A stretch of 64,000 nucleotides of DNA from Sporosarcina ureilytica (GCF_001753205.1 NZ_CP017560.1:1984001-2048000); one strand, 5' to 3'. Positions 53,663-63,484 are shown, counted from the first letter of the stretch. Notes: generated by a model from the sequence alone, not told the origin. A program made the numbers and translations.

Positions 53663-53764
53663 TTATTCAAATGAATCACATAGATACTCAAGTGATATGA
53701 ATTCGTCTTTTGGGGGTTCGATTGGTATATCTGCCAAAACTAACATAGTCAGCTTTTCAATCAT
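53663..53764 (-). CDS. Possible 33-residue small protein
   Basis: Reading frame beginning MIEKLTMLVLADIPIEPPKD and ending CDSFE, stop TAA. An ACGGAG ribosome-like site lies eight bases before the ATG. Composition is acidic (pI low) with a hydrophobic N-terminal stretch and one Cys near the end. It sits in the 444-base gap between the sulfur operon and gcvPB; the rest of that gap holds the operator described above and the gcv terminator. No family recognised; may be chance. Confidence 0.3.
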   Translation of the reverse strand: MIEKLTMLVLADIPIEPPKDEFISLEYLCDSFE

Positions 53765-53873
53765 TCTAAATACTCCGTTGAAATTTATACAATACTAGTG
53801 GTACTAGGGGACGATTGAGTGCAAAAACGTGTAGATTCGCTCTAAATATAATCGGTCATAGTGATAAAAAAAG

Positions 53874-53918
53874 ATAAAAAAAAGCGAAGGAAATGACATG
53901 CTTTCCTTCGCGAACTTT
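53874..53918 (-). terminator. Terminator of the gcv operon
   Basis: GCGAAGGAAA pairs with TTTCCTTCGC over eight bases; on the minus strand eight T follow. 50 bases after the gcvPB stop. Confidence 0.88.
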
Positions 53919-53960
53919 TATCTTGTTTAAACGATACGCTGATATTCATTTATTCATTGT

Positions 53961-55421
53961 TTAAGCTTTCGTATAACGAAGAACTGGACTTCTTGCTGCT
54001 CTCGTTTCATCAAGACGACTCACAACTGTTGTGTGTGGAGCTGTTTGAACAATTTCCGGATTCTCTTCAGCCTCTTTTGCAATTTGAATCATCGCATCGA
54101 TAAATGCATCTAACGTTTCTTTCGATTCTGTTTCCGTCGGCTCAATCATCATGCCTTCCTCAACGTTCAGTGGGAAGTAGATTGTTGGTGGATGGTACCC
54201 AAAATCGAGTAGTCGTTTCGCCATATCTAATGTTCGAACGCCTAATTGCTTTTGACGACGACCTGAAAGAACAAACTCATGTTTACAATGCTGAGTATAC
54301 GGCAAATCGAAATAAGGTTCTAGTTTGCGCATCATATAGTTAGCGTTTAAAACAGCATTTTCTGTTACTGCCTTTAAGCCGTCTGGACCCATTGAACGAA
54401 TATACGTATATGCACGCACGTTAATGCCAAAGTTTCCGTAGAACGGCTTCACTCGACCAATTGCTTGCGGACGGTCGTATTCAAATGTATACACATCGTC
54501 TTTTTTCACTAAAACTGGTTTTGGTAAGAAAGGTGCCAAGTCTTTATGCACACCTACTGGACCTGACCCTGGTCCTCCACCACCGTGTGGACCTGTGAAT
54601 GTCTTATGCAAGTTTAAGTGAACTGCGTCAAAGCCCATATCGCCAGGACGTGCTTTCGACATAACCGCGTTTAAGTTTGCACCGTCATAATACAACTTAC
54701 CGCCAACGCCGTGCACAATTTTTGCCATTTCAACGATTTCTTCTTCAAATAGACCTAATGTGTTTGGATTTGTCAGCATAAGTGCAGCCGTATCCTCTCC
54801 AACAACACTCTTTAAATCTTCTAAGTCTACAAGACCTTTTTCATTTGTTTTAACTGTCACTGTATCATAACCTGCAACTGTTGCGGAAGCTGGGTTTGTT
54901 CCGTGTGCAGAGTCGGGAACAATTACTTTTGTACGGTGATGGTCACCATTTGATTCGTGAAATGCGCGAATCATCATTAATGCAGTCCATTCGCCGTGCG
55001 CACCTGCGGCTGGTTGAAGTGTAATTTCATCCATCCCCGTAATTTCCACTAAATGTTCTTGTAAGTCATACATAAGTGCCATCGCACCTTGTACGGTTGA
55101 CTCATCTTGAAGCGGGTGAATGTTTGCAAATCCTGGGAAACGTGCAACAGCTTCATTTATTTTAGGGTTATACTTCATCGTACAAGAGCCAAGTGGATAA
55201 AACCCAGAGTCAATCCCATGGTTACGTTTGGATAATGCTGTATAGTGACGCATAATATCTAACTCGGATACTTCCGGTAGTTCCGCTGGTTCTTCACGTT
55301 TGAAACCTGCTGGCAATATGTCATCAAGATCGAGTTCTGGTACATCGAGTTCTGGTAAACTATAGCCGACGCGACCTTCTTTTGTCACTTCGAAAATTAA
55401 TGATTGGTCTTCTTTAAGCAT
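53961..55421 (-). CDS. gcvPB: Glycine dehydrogenase (decarboxylating) subunit 2
   Basis: PLP-carrying half of the split P-protein. About 486 residues. The PLP lysine is in [33 protein letters not shown] and [12 protein letters not shown] are family signatures. The ATG at 55421 has GGAGG six bases upstream and overlaps the end of gcvPA by eight bases; a longer frame to 55472 is not supported. Decarboxylates glycine and passes aminomethyl to lipoylated GcvH (not in the window). Confidence 0.96.
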   Translation of the reverse strand: MLKEDQSLIFEVTKEGRVGYSLPELDVPELDLDDILPAGFKREEPAELPEVSELDIMRHYTALSKRNHGIDSGFYPLGSCTMKYNPKINEAVARFPGFANIHPLQDESTVQGAMALMYDLQEHLVEITGMDEITLQPAAGAHGEWTALMMIRAFHESNGDHHRTKVIVPDSAHGTNPASATVAGYDTVTVKTNEKGLVDLEDLKSVVGEDTAALMLTNPNTLGLFEEEIVEMAKIVHGVGGKLYYDGANLNAVMSKARPGDMGFDAVHLNLHKTFTGPHGGGGPGSGPVGVHKDLAPFLPKPVLVKKDDVYTFEYDRPQAIGRVKPFYGNFGINVRAYTYIRSMGPDGLKAVTENAVLNANYMMRKLEPYFDLPYTQHCKHEFVLSGRRQKQLGVRTLDMAKRLLDFGYHPPTIYFPLNVEEGMMIEPTETESKETLDAFIDAMIQIAKEAEENPEIVQTAPHTTVVSRLDETRAARSPVLRYTKA

Positions 55422-56781
55422 TGAGGGCCTCCGTTTCTCGTACACAAGCAACTGTATGTTGGATAAGTGCATCGATTTCTTCTTTTGTACGTTGTTCAGT
55501 AACTGCGATTAGTGCATGGTTCTTTAATTCATCAAATTTCAATCCCAGGTCATAACCACCGATAATATCTTGGTCGAATAAATAATCATTCACTTGTTTC
55601 ACTGGTACCTTCAAGTCAACTACAATTTCGTTGAAGTGTGCTTGATCAAATACCACTTTGAATCCAGCCTTTTCAAATGCATCTTTCGCATAACGTGTTT
55701 TCACGATGTTCTGATAAGCAATTTCTTGCGTACCTACTTTACCAAGTGCCGTCATGGCAACAGAAGCAGCAAGTGCATTTAATGCCTGGTTCGAACAAAT
55801 GTTGGATGTCGCTTTATCTCGACGAATATGTTGTTCACGTGCTTGAAGTGTAAGCACATAACCTCGTTTTCCTTCCTCGTCGACAGTTTCACCAACCAGA
55901 CGTCCCGGTAATTTACGCATTAATTTTTTCGTTACAGCAAAATATCCACAATGCGGTCCACCAAATGATTCTGGGATACCGAATGGTTGTGCGTCTCCGA
56001 CAGTAATATCCGCCCCTAGTTTTCCTGGAGGTGTGAGTACGCCTAGTGCAAGTGGATTTGATGATACAACTAATAAACCTTTAGATGCATGGGCAATCTC
56101 ACCGATTTTTTGAATATCTTCAATTTGTCCAAAGAAGTTCGGATATTGAACAAGTACCGCCGCCGTTGAATCATCCACTAACTCCTCTAATTTTTCTAGA
56201 TCCGTAACCCCGTCTTTTTGTGGGATTGTTACGACTTCTACTGATTGACCAGTCGCATAAGATAAAACGACATCACGTGATTCAGGATGAACTGTTTCTG
56301 AAACTAAAATTTTCTTTCTACGTGTGTGACCAGCTGCTAACGTACCTGCTTCAGCTAATGCTGTTCCTCCGTCATACATAGATGAGTTTGCAATATCCAT
56401 ACCTGTTAATTCACAAATCATTGTTTGGTATTCAAAGATTGCTTGTAGCTCACCTTGAGAAATTTCTGGTTGATAGGGTGTATATGCTGTATAAAACTCC
56501 GAACGTGAAATGACGTGGTCAACAATAATTGGTTTATAATGATCATATACGCCTGCACCTAAAAAGGATGCATAACGACCGGTATCTGCGTTTTGAGCAG
56601 CGAGTTTCGCCAATTCTTTCGTTAATGAAGATTCAGACTTCGCTTTTTTTATGTTGTATTCGCCTTTAAATCGGACTTCTTCCGGAATCGCCTCGAATAA
56701 TTCATCCACCGAAGAAATTCCGATGACGTCCATCATTTCTTGACGATCTGTTTCCGTCATTGGTATATAACGATGCTTCAT
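55414..56781 (-). CDS. gcvPA: Glycine dehydrogenase (decarboxylating) subunit 1
   Basis: N-terminal half of the split P-protein, 455 residues, PLP-fold without the lysine. [20 protein letters not shown] at the start, [20 protein letters not shown] and [14 protein letters not shown] as signatures. Forms an alpha2-beta2 complex with GcvPB. 59 bases after gcvT. Confidence 0.96.
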   Translation of the reverse strand: MKHRYIPMTETDRQEMMDVIGISSVDELFEAIPEEVRFKGEYNIKKAKSESSLTKELAKLAAQNADTGRYASFLGAGVYDHYKPIIVDHVISRSEFYTAYTPYQPEISQGELQAIFEYQTMICELTGMDIANSSMYDGGTALAEAGTLAAGHTRRKKILVSETVHPESRDVVLSYATGQSVEVVTIPQKDGVTDLEKLEELVDDSTAAVLVQYPNFFGQIEDIQKIGEIAHASKGLLVVSSNPLALGVLTPPGKLGADITVGDAQPFGIPESFGGPHCGYFAVTKKLMRKLPGRLVGETVDEEGKRGYVLTLQAREQHIRRDKATSNICSNQALNALAASVAMTALGKVGTQEIAYQNIVKTRYAKDAFEKAGFKVVFDQAHFNEIVVDLKVPVKQVNDYLFDQDIIGGYDLGLKFDELKNHALIAVTEQRTKEEIDALIQHTVACVRETEALNA

Positions 56782-56840
56782 GTTTTCTAATCCCCTTTAT
56801 AAATGATTATTCACCAATTCTAGATAACCGCTAAGTCATT

Positions 56841-57938
56841 TTAACGTTTATAAAATGGTGTTTTAACAATGACCGCTTTTAGTTGTCTTTTTCGCACTTG
56901 AACAATCACTTCTGTACCTTCTGTTGCATGCTCTGATTTCAAAAGCGCAAATCCAATGTTTTTATTTAATGTAGGCGACTGAGTACCTGTCGTCACTTCT
57001 CCAATTTCTACATCGTTCAAGAATACTTGATAGCCCGTACGCGGAATACCTTTATCAATCATTTCGATACCAACGAGTTTGCGTGGAACCCCATTTTCTT
57101 TTTGATCGCGAAGCGCTTCTTTTCCAATGAAATCTTCTTCTTTATTTAATTTCACGACAAAACCAAGTCCTGCTTCAAGCGGTGTAATATCTTTGGAAAG
57201 TTCTTGTCCGTATAAAGGTAATCCCGCTTCAAAACGAAGTGTATCACGTGCCCCAAGTCCGGCAGGCACAAGACCTTCATGTTCACCTGCCATTAAGATG
57301 GCATCCCATAAAACGACAATAGATTCAGGTGAGGCGTAGAGTTCAAAGCCATCTTCACCTGTATAACCTGTACGAGAAATCAGTACTTTTTGACCACAAA
57401 TTTCAACGTCTTCTTTAAATCGAAAAAACTTAATATCATTAAGTGGCTCAGTTGTTAATGATTGGAGAATCGCTTCCGCACGTGGCCCTTGTAAAGCGAG
57501 TAATGCATAATCGGATGATTGGTCTTCGATTACAACATCCTCAGTTATATGTTCATTCATCCAGTCAAGATCTTTTTCAAGGTTAGATGCATTGACGACG
57601 AGTAAATAGTTATCTTCATCTCTTTTATAGATTAAAAGGTCATCAACCGTCCCGCCATTTTCATAACACATTGCCGTATATTGGGCTTGCCCGATTTTCA
57701 GTTTAGACACATCATTTGTCATCATTTTCTGTAAATAAGGCAGAGAGCCTTTTCCAGTGACAAGGACCTCACCCATATGTGACACATCAAACAATCCAGC
57801 CTTTGTTCTAACCGCCTCGTGCTCAGCTTTAATACTTGAGAACTGAACAGGTAAATCCCAACCGCCGAAATCAATTGTTTTTCCACCGTGTTTTGCGTAT
57901 TGTTCAAATAAAACTGTTCGCTTTAACGTTTTAGTCAA
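56841..57938 (-). CDS. gcvT: Aminomethyltransferase (glycine cleavage T-protein)
   Basis: Transfers the aminomethyl carbon to tetrahydrofolate, making 5,10-methylene-THF and ammonia. About 365 residues. [34 protein letters not shown] and [20 protein letters not shown] are family motifs, the last including the catalytic Asp region. The TTG at 57938 has AGGAGG ten bases upstream and gives a normal N-terminus; an ATG at 57959 overlaps this site. First gene after the glycine riboswitch. Confidence 0.95.
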   Translation of the reverse strand: MTKTLKRTVLFEQYAKHGGKTIDFGGWDLPVQFSSIKAEHEAVRTKAGLFDVSHMGEVLVTGKGSLPYLQKMMTNDVSKLKIGQAQYTAMCYENGGTVDDLLIYKRDEDNYLLVVNASNLEKDLDWMNEHITEDVVIEDQSSDYALLALQGPRAEAILQSLTTEPLNDIKFFRFKEDVEICGQKVLISRTGYTGEDGFELYASPESIVVLWDAILMAGEHEGLVPAGLGARDTLRFEAGLPLYGQELSKDITPLEAGLGFVVKLNKEEDFIGKEALRDQKENGVPRKLVGIEMIDKGIPRTGYQVFLNDVEIGEVTTGTQSPTLNKNIGFALLKSEHATEGTEVIVQVRKRQLKAVIVKTPFYKR

Positions 57939-58123
57939 TATTTCTCTTCCTCCTATCATCTAACTACTAACCACAACTTTGTCTGTTACAAATCTTCTTT
58001 ACATTTTACATTTCACATTTAAACAATAATCTTTACTTGTTATCCACCCAAATGAAAACTGAATAATTCCAGAAAATCGCCAAGCTTTTGGTATGCAAGT
58101 TTTTTCAAAAACATCACAATCAT

Positions 58124-58179
58124 AAAAAAAACAGACAAAGGTCCCTTTATCGAAAAAGCGTTAAGGAACCTCTGTCTGT
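58124..58179 (-). terminator. Riboswitch-controlled terminator before gcvT
   Basis: ACAGACAAAGGTCCCTT (58131-58147) pairs with AAGGAACCTCTGTCTGT (58163-58179) with two mismatches; on the minus strand a run of eight T follows. The promoter-proximal arm overlaps the closing P1 strand of the second glycine aptamer, so glycine binding should sequester it and allow read-through. Confidence 0.85.
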
Positions 58180-58330
58180 TTACCTGAAAGTTTGACCTAG
58201 CGGCTTTCCTCGTTGGTGGTTGGATCATTCCAACACTCTCCAGAGATGCGTCATGTAAGAGTCTTTTTGCCTGAGAGATTCATGAAAAATTCACTTGCTC
58301 CTTCGGCGACGCGGCTGCGTTCTCTCCTCA
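58169..58330 (-). ncRNA. Tandem glycine riboswitch of the gcv operon
   Basis: On the minus strand two aptamers follow each other. Aptamer 1: GAGGAGAGA, GCCGAAGGAGCAAGTG, CTCTCAGGCAAAA and GACTCT. Aptamer 2: GGAGAGTG, CCACCAACGAGGAAAGCC, AACTTTCAGGTAAACAGAC and AGAGG. These match the conserved blocks of glycine riboswitches. An overlapping terminator follows, the arrangement of a glycine-activated ON switch driving glycine catabolism. Confidence 0.93.
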
Positions 58331-58360
58331 TACAATCATTCGCGATTATTCATTTGTTTT

Positions 58361-58389
58361 CTAATAGTGGAAAAATAGTAACCTTTCAA
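58361..58389 (-). promoter_or_regulatory. Putative promoter of the gcv operon
   Basis: On the minus strand TTGAAA, 17 bases, TATTAG, placing the transcript start about 20-25 bases before the first aptamer. The region from here to aroK (to about 58596) shows only AT-rich sequence. Confidence 0.45.
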
Positions 58390-58596
58390 GTCACATCTTA
58401 ACATTAGTTTTATGAAAGCGCAATAGTTTTATAGAAACAAACACTTTCGCGAACGTTACTCATATAACCAACATCATAGTTCGTGTTTGTGTTAGTTATT
58501 CAATTATTCTACTAAATCAGATGTTCTCCTAATGAAAATAGAGGAGATAAATTAATCCCCTCCTCTTTTCATCTTCTTATTAAAAATACAGTTTGT

Positions 58597-59118
58597 TTAG
58601 TCATCGCTACGCAAACGATTAATTTGAAAAACGATGTACGTTGTAATATCAAGCAGTGATCGCCGCTCAGTCTCTACTTTAAAATGACCCGCCCTTAAAT
58701 AATACGGTTTACGATCATAATATAACTTCTCAAGTTCCGCCCTAGTGGACCTTTGTACAATCGGTCGATTTTTATCGGTCGCGATTCTTCGCCAAATATC
58801 CCGAAATGGAGCATTTAAGAAAAACACAAGACCTGTTTTCCTCATAATTTCCCGATTTTCTCTACGCATTGCTACGCCACCGCCCGTTGCAATAATACAG
58901 TATTCATCACGGAAATTCCTTAAAAACTCTGTCTCCAACTCTCGAAAATACGCTTCTCCGTATAGTTCGAATATACGTGGGATTGACATGCCCATCTTTC
59001 GCTCGATTTCAGTATCCATATCATAAAACGGTAATTTAGTAGCAAAACTTAACCTTTTACCTATCGCACTTTTTCCTGACCCCATAAACCCAACTAAGTA
59101 TACCCTTTTCACGTTCAT
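58597..59118 (-). CDS. aroK: Shikimate kinase
   Basis: Phosphorylates shikimate at O3. About 173 residues, P-loop NMP-kinase fold: Walker A VGFMGSGKSAIGKRL, shikimate-binding FYDMDTEIERKMGMSIPRIF and the GGGVAMR motif, lid region DKNRPIVQRS. Start uncertain by one to four codons (GTG 59121, ATG 59118). Located between the gcv and comG operons as in B. subtilis. Confidence 0.94.
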   Translation of the reverse strand: MNVKRVYLVGFMGSGKSAIGKRLSFATKLPFYDMDTEIERKMGMSIPRIFELYGEAYFRELETEFLRNFRDEYCIIATGGGVAMRRENREIMRKTGLVFFLNAPFRDIWRRIATDKNRPIVQRSTRAELEKLYYDRKPYYLRAGHFKVETERRSLLDITTYIVFQINRLRSDD

Positions 59119-59142
59119 CACCTACTATTCAACACAATTATT

Positions 59143-59325
59143 TTATTCGCTCGAACGTCTCATTAGTTCGACCGTTCTTTTTTCGTAATACTCTTCTAAC
59201 GAATTGAGGTTCATATATAAACTATCATGCCACATAACGATAGAAAAAAGAAAGAGACTTACGAAAAATAATAAAATAAGTGTTACAGCAAAAGTGATAC
59301 CACGCTCATCGTGAGTAATCTCCAA
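59143..59325 (-). CDS. comGG: ComGG-like competence pseudopilin, short
   Basis: 60-residue protein in the position of comGG at the end of the comG operon. DERGITFAVTLILLFFVSLF is a degenerate prepilin-like N-terminus (G-x-T-F with a hydrophobic helix), followed by a charged tail (NLNSLEEYYEKRTVELMRRS). B. subtilis ComGG is about 124 residues, so the C-terminal half is missing. Starts at TTG within the end of comGF (20-base overlap). Assignment is by position and architecture. Confidence 0.7.
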   Translation of the reverse strand: MEITHDERGITFAVTLILLFFVSLFLFSIVMWHDSLYMNLNSLEEYYEKRTVELMRRSSE

Positions 59326-59755
59326 TTATAAAATCGCGCTCCTTTCGAGTTCCATCTTGCATAGTCACATAAACTACTAGTAGGGGATGATGTAATGAAA
59401 ATTGGACTGAAGAAATATTTGTCAAAAAAGGAACATGTCCAAGTCCGTCTATGGATTTTCGAATAACATGATTCCTTTGTTCAATTGCAATAAGTCCCCT
59501 ATCCGTCCGAAAGTGAATCCCATCACCATTCTGATGGACCTCAAGCGATTGTATTGTTGTTAATTCAGCTTGAAAATCAGCAGCAAACATTTCCCAAGCG
59601 ATAGCGGAATGGTCCGTATACTGACGTTCAATAGGGCCTTTCCAATAAAAAAACAATGAAAATAATTGTGCAAACAAAGCGAAAATCATTACTTGAAATA
59701 TACTTTCTAGAAGCGTATAGCCTTCCTGATTAGTTATGCGGCGGATTCGATACAC
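59306..59755 (-). CDS. comGF: Competence protein ComGF
   Basis: 149-residue minor pseudopilin of the competence pilus that takes up DNA. Prepilin-like cleavage region NQEGYTLLESIFQVMIFALF (G-Y-T-L-L-E), one helix, then a beta-rich globular domain (WEMFAADFQAELTTIQSLEV, ISSVQFSLHHPLLVVYVTMQ). Overlaps comGE by 22 bases. Confidence 0.87.
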   Translation of the reverse strand: MYRIRRITNQEGYTLLESIFQVMIFALFAQLFSLFFYWKGPIERQYTDHSAIAWEMFAADFQAELTTIQSLEVHQNGDGIHFRTDRGLIAIEQRNHVIRKSIDGLGHVPFLTNISSVQFSLHHPLLVVYVTMQDGTRKERDFIIGDYSR

Positions 59756-60039
59756 TTTGTTAACACCTCATTATCGAGTTGATACGAGACACAGATAGCA
59801 TTACCAGTTACTCTCCAATCATAGTTTATCTCACCCACTGTCCGGGTCCCCTCAACTTGTCTATATGCTTGATAAGCAATTGCTCCTTGATAAGCTGTTT
59901 CAGCAGCGTGCATCGAAATTTTCTTCTTATGCATGGTGCCTGTCATATGTGTGGCGACCGGCAAAAGTGTACCAAATATAACGGAAAGTATTGTTATTGT
60001 GAGAATTGCTTCCGGCCAAGAGTACCCTTTCTGATTCAC
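59734..60039 (-). CDS. comGE: Competence protein ComGE
   Basis: 101-residue minor pseudopilin. NQKGYSWPEAILTITILSVI is the prepilin-like helix (G-Y-S-W-P-E), followed by a short globular part containing two Cys (AICVSYQL, VLTKCIESAA). Starts at GTG 60039 preceded by GGAAGGATG. Its first 113 bases lie inside the reading frame of comGD, an unusually long overlap. Confidence 0.85.
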   Translation of the reverse strand: MNQKGYSWPEAILTITILSVIFGTLLPVATHMTGTMHKKKISMHAAETAYQGAIAYQAYRQVEGTRTVGEINYDWRVTGNAICVSYQLDNEVLTKCIESAA

Positions 60040-60496
60040 TAATAATCATCCTTCCCCGTTGAAATTGAAATGTGATTGCCGTTTTACCTGTTTTGCCTAC
60101 AATCGTTAACACGCCAGATTGCACAATATTACCGTTCCCGAGAAATTCTACTTGTTTTAATGCACTTGAATCAGATACATACATCCCTTCTGGTAATAAC
60201 CTCTTGGATAACTCTCTTTTGCCAGGAACAAGAGCTATGTACATTGTTTGCGTTCCTGAACTTTTAAAACTTAAACGCGTCAATTCATTATATGCCATCG
60301 AGTAACTTTGCAAGCTGTAGATTGTTGCTATAATTGAAGCTATTGCATCCTCTTCAGCTGCCGATTGAAACCATTTATTTCCCAACGGCATGATTATAGC
60401 TGTCAATAAAATAACGATAGACAGTACAAAAGTCATTTCAATTAATGTAAAGCCCTGTTGACTGTCATTCTTTTTACGTGAAGTATTTTTTGACAT
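59927..60496 (-). CDS. comGD: Competence protein ComGD, C-terminally extended
   Basis: Minor pseudopilin with a canonical prepilin peptidase site: QQGFTLIEMTFVLSIVIL (cleavage after Gly, Phe1, Glu5). 189 residues against about 143 in B. subtilis. The globular domain matches up to TAITFQFQRGRMIISE; the following 35 or so residues (SNSHNNNTFRYIWYTF and on) have a non-pilin composition and are read out of frame through comGE. A TAG-TGA pair in the -1 frame at the comGE start hints that the ancestral stop lay there. Confidence 0.85.
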   Translation of the reverse strand: MSKNTSRKKNDSQQGFTLIEMTFVLSIVILLTAIIMPLGNKWFQSAAEEDAIASIIATIYSLQSYSMAYNELTRLSFKSSGTQTMYIALVPGKRELSKRLLPEGMYVSDSSALKQVEFLGNGNIVQSGVLTIVGKTGKTAITFQFQRGRMIISESERVLLAGSNSHNNNTFRYIWYTFAGRHTYDRHHA

Positions 60497-60811
60497 TTAA
60501 CTTCCACCATTTTTACTAACTTTTCCATTCGTAATCTTTAAATCTGATCCATCCGGACACTGCGGAGTTCCCTCAAAGTACTCGGTATCCGCCAAAGTCG
60601 CTAAATCACTAGGATATTGGTGTGTGTCCATTTTATATGCCTCCACTTGACCTTGTACCATCGCAATATATGCATCGCACCCTTTCTCATCAATTTTTTG
60701 CGAGTGTTTCGTAACATTTGGAATCGCGATTAATATTAATACAGAAATAATCAGTAACACGATCATCATCTCGATTAAAGAAAAACCCCTTTGATTCAAC
60801 GCTTTTCTCAT
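60497..60811 (-). CDS. comGC: Major competence pseudopilin ComGC
   Basis: 104-residue main subunit of the competence pilus. Prepilin site QRGFSLIEMMIVLLIISVLI (cleaved by ComC after Gly; Glu5 conserved), helix, then a small domain with YPSDLATLADTEYFEGTPQC. Two Cys (in KGCDAY and TPQCPDG) can form the stabilising disulfide. ATG 60811 follows GGATG; directly adjoins comGD. Confidence 0.94.
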   Translation of the reverse strand: MRKALNQRGFSLIEMMIVLLIISVLILIAIPNVTKHSQKIDEKGCDAYIAMVQGQVEAYKMDTHQYPSDLATLADTEYFEGTPQCPDGSDLKITNGKVSKNGGS

Positions 60812-60826
60812 GATGTCTTCATCCTT

Positions 60827-61876
60827 TCAAATTGTATCTAACATATTGTATATCGGTAATAACAGAGCGACGTAAGCGGCTAATATGCATATCGCTATCA
60901 GACTAAACAAAGCAGGCTGAAGAAGCGCTAACCCTTTTGTCATTTTACGATGTAAGGATTCCTCTAAATGTGCACTATAAATGAGCAGTTCCTTTGCTAA
61001 ATGGCCACTTGCTTCTCCATGTTTGGCAAACGAAGAAAACTCTTTCGTTAATCCATCAACGAGTGCAATCGCTGCATGAAACGGTTCCCCAAATATCAAA
61101 TATTCTTTCACATTTCTAGCAATTTCCCCCAGTACCGGATCTACGTTTTGTTGAATCAATACCTCCAGTGCATCTTGAATAGACATGCCGGATTCCAACA
61201 AGCTTCCTAGTTCCCTTGCAAATTGTTGAGATTTCCACTGAAATATCCAATGACGAACAACGGGAATTTTCTGGATGAATTTTATTTTATTTATGGGTGA
61301 AAGTTTACGATAATAAAATAATAAACTCATTATCGTGACTGCTATAAAAATTGCCGTGCCGAAAATCATATCTGGCAATAAAGAGACCAGTTTTGGTAGC
61401 AAAGTACTCATTGCAGACATATCTCCTTGCCGCGAGCGTGACAGTGCTTCCATATTCGGCAAAAAGAAATTGCGAAACCCCATTAGCAAAGCCGCAATAA
61501 AAACAAATAAAGTTAAGGGATAGGCTAGTAGATTTTTTAATTTCCTTTTTGCTTCCTCGACTTTTTCAAGCTGTTTAGATAGTACTTGTAATACATCCGC
61601 TAAGTGACCATTCTTCTCGGCTATGATCACCGATAATATTAGGGTGTCAGAAAACCCAAACTTACCTAAAATTGCAGAAACCCCTAACCCCCTTCGAAAA
61701 GCCTCTTCAATCTGTCTAATCACATTTTCATAATCCAATGTATGATGCGGTAATATCAGATTAATGGCATCTGAAAATGTATAGCCTTCATTCAATAACT
61801 CGGCGATTCTGGCTAAGAAAACCGGTCTTTCTGAAATTTGAATAGCTTTCTGTTTAACAACACGACTATTTTTCAT
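60827..61876 (-). CDS. comGB: Competence pilus platform protein ComGB
   Basis: 349-residue type II secretion F-type inner membrane platform protein with two T2SSF repeats. Three membrane helices: about 110-135 (YPLTLFVFIAALLMGFRNFF), 160-185 and 320-345 (ALFSLIAICILAAYVALLLP). ESGMSIQDALEVL and GEPFHAAI are repeat signatures. Overlaps comGA by 11 bases. Confidence 0.93.
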   Translation of the reverse strand: MKNSRVVKQKAIQISERPVFLARIAELLNEGYTFSDAINLILPHHTLDYENVIRQIEEAFRRGLGVSAILGKFGFSDTLILSVIIAEKNGHLADVLQVLSKQLEKVEEAKRKLKNLLAYPLTLFVFIAALLMGFRNFFLPNMEALSRSRQGDMSAMSTLLPKLVSLLPDMIFGTAIFIAVTIMSLLFYYRKLSPINKIKFIQKIPVVRHWIFQWKSQQFARELGSLLESGMSIQDALEVLIQQNVDPVLGEIARNVKEYLIFGEPFHAAIALVDGLTKEFSSFAKHGEASGHLAKELLIYSAHLEESLHRKMTKGLALLQPALFSLIAICILAAYVALLLPIYNMLDTI

Positions 61877-62873
61877 TGTTAGATTGCGATTGACTATATT
61901 TTTGAAGAAGTAGCGTCATTTTTTTCTCAACCGGATACGTAAATCGCTCTCCTTTCTTGATAGAATCTAATACAACTTCAATTGCTTCATTTGCAATCAT
62001 TTCAAAAACTGCCCCCATTTCACCATTTTTCTTGATAATTAGACGTTGAGTTGAAATGCAAATCACCGTTTGTCGTAACTCTTCCAATGAAACGCCAAAA
62101 TCTAACATTCTATAAATTGTTCCAACTGGATCTTTTGAATGCACTGTCGAAAATACTAAATGACCTGTCAAAGAGGCAGACACTGCAATTTTAGCTGTTT
62201 CACTATCCCTGATTTCGCCTAGCATAATGACATCTGGCGAATGTCTCAGGATTGCTTTTAACCCAGTAGAATAAGTCATGCCAGCACTTTCATTAACCTG
62301 AATTTGAAGTAAGTGTGCATGTTTATTTTCCACTGGATCTTCTAGTGTAATAACATGTCTATTTAAATTGTGGGCACAATGCGATGTTAGAGAATACATC
62401 GTTGTTGTCTTGCCACTTCCAGTTGGACCACTGAGTAAAATAAGCCCTTGTGGCATGGCGGTTGCTTGACGCAAAGTGTCCGCCCATTCTTTTTCCAGAC
62501 ATAATTGCTCGATAGGTACAATACGATTATGTTTTTGTATTCGAATAACAACACTTTCTTGATAATGAATAGCAGGGATTGTCGATACTCTAAAAGAAAA
62601 GTTTTCTTCATGCATCATTTTGTGAAAGGAACCGCTTTGGGGTTTGCGTTTGTCGCTTATATCTAAAGAAGATAGAAATTTATAGAATGAAATCATTCGG
62701 TCCGCCAGTTGGGGAGGTAGCGAGCCGACTTTTGTTAGTTTTGCCCCTTGATTAAAATTTACATCATACCCTTTACTTGATGGAATAAGATGAACATCTG
62801 TTGCATTTTCTAAGACAGCTTGTTCAAGTAGATTATTACATCTTCTCTCAATTACATTTTCTTTTTTATCCAT
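61866..62873 (-). CDS. comGA: Competence traffic ATPase ComGA
   Basis: Cytoplasmic PilB/GspE-type ATPase powering the competence pilus. About 335 residues. Walker A LILLSGPTGSGKTTTMYSL, Asp box ITLEDPVE, Walker B VIMLGEIRDSETAKIAV and His box TGHLVFSTVHSKD. The ATG at 62873 follows GAGAGGGGAG; the longer frame to 62960 adds unconserved residues. The 325 bases upstream contain the comG promoter region; no convincing pair of ComK AT-boxes was recognised. Confidence 0.95.
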   Translation of the reverse strand: MDKKENVIERRCNNLLEQAVLENATDVHLIPSSKGYDVNFNQGAKLTKVGSLPPQLADRMISFYKFLSSLDISDKRKPQSGSFHKMMHEENFSFRVSTIPAIHYQESVVIRIQKHNRIVPIEQLCLEKEWADTLRQATAMPQGLILLSGPTGSGKTTTMYSLTSHCAHNLNRHVITLEDPVENKHAHLLQIQVNESAGMTYSTGLKAILRHSPDVIMLGEIRDSETAKIAVSASLTGHLVFSTVHSKDPVGTIYRMLDFGVSLEELRQTVICISTQRLIIKKNGEMGAVFEMIANEAIEVVLDSIKKGERFTYPVEKKMTLLLQKYSQSQSNNEK

Positions 62874-63198
62874 AAACTCCCCTCTCTTTTTACTAGCATG
62901 ATTGATCCTAGGAGATTTATAAAATAACGAAGGACTGCTCTCCATTACTATAGTTAGCATACATTGTTTTTTGAAGATTGGGAATACAATGTGTTAAAGT
63001 TGTATTATTTTAGTCAATAAGCACTTCTTTTTAATTTATCAGGATTAAAAAGGGGCTAATATTAATTTTTCGATGAATATTTATAAAAAAGCAACAATAC
63101 ACCGCTTCGACACAATAATTATCAGATTTGAGTTTACTTTTACAGTTCTTATCCATTATAATAGATAGGAGCTTATTGTATTAAGGAGGGACGCGCAC

Positions 63199-63441
63199 AT
63201 GGATAACATGTTCAAGCTATTAGGCTGGTGGACAGGTGTATTCGCGGTATTGTTCTACGCTGGTGATATGATACCTGCTTCGCTTCTATTTGTCGCAAGT
63301 ACTGTTTTCTTTTTACTTCTTGGCTATTTAAACCTAACAGAGCGTATGTACATGTACATGTTCGGAGCTTATTTGATGGTGTTTATGGTTGGCTTTAGTT
63401 ACTATGCAACTTTTATTCACGTACCAGGTGCCGGACATTAA
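63199..63441 (+). CDS. yqgY: DUF2626 membrane protein YqgY
   Basis: 80-residue membrane protein with three hydrophobic segments: LGWWTGVFAVLFYAGDMI, ASLLFVASTVFFLLLGYLNL and GAYLMVFMVGFSYYATFIHV. Matches DUF2626, function unknown. AAGGAGGG precedes the ATG; a perfect TATAAT lies about 40 bases upstream. Divergent from comGA. Confidence 0.87.
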   Translation: MDNMFKLLGWWTGVFAVLFYAGDMIPASLLFVASTVFFLLLGYLNLTERMYMYMFGAYLMVFMVGFSYYATFIHVPGAGH

Positions 63442-63453
63442 TATTGTACATAC

Positions 63454-63484
63454 AAAAAACAGCCTTTAATGGCTGTTTTTTTTT
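63454..63484. terminator. Terminator between yqgY and the MBL hydrolase gene
   Basis: AAAAAACAGCC pairs with GGCTGTTTTT over six bases with T-runs on both strands. Confidence 0.88.

Noticed and set aside
62874..63198. ComK boxes upstream of comGA
   Set aside because: The region is AT-rich, but I found no two AAAA-N5-TTTT units with accepted spacing.
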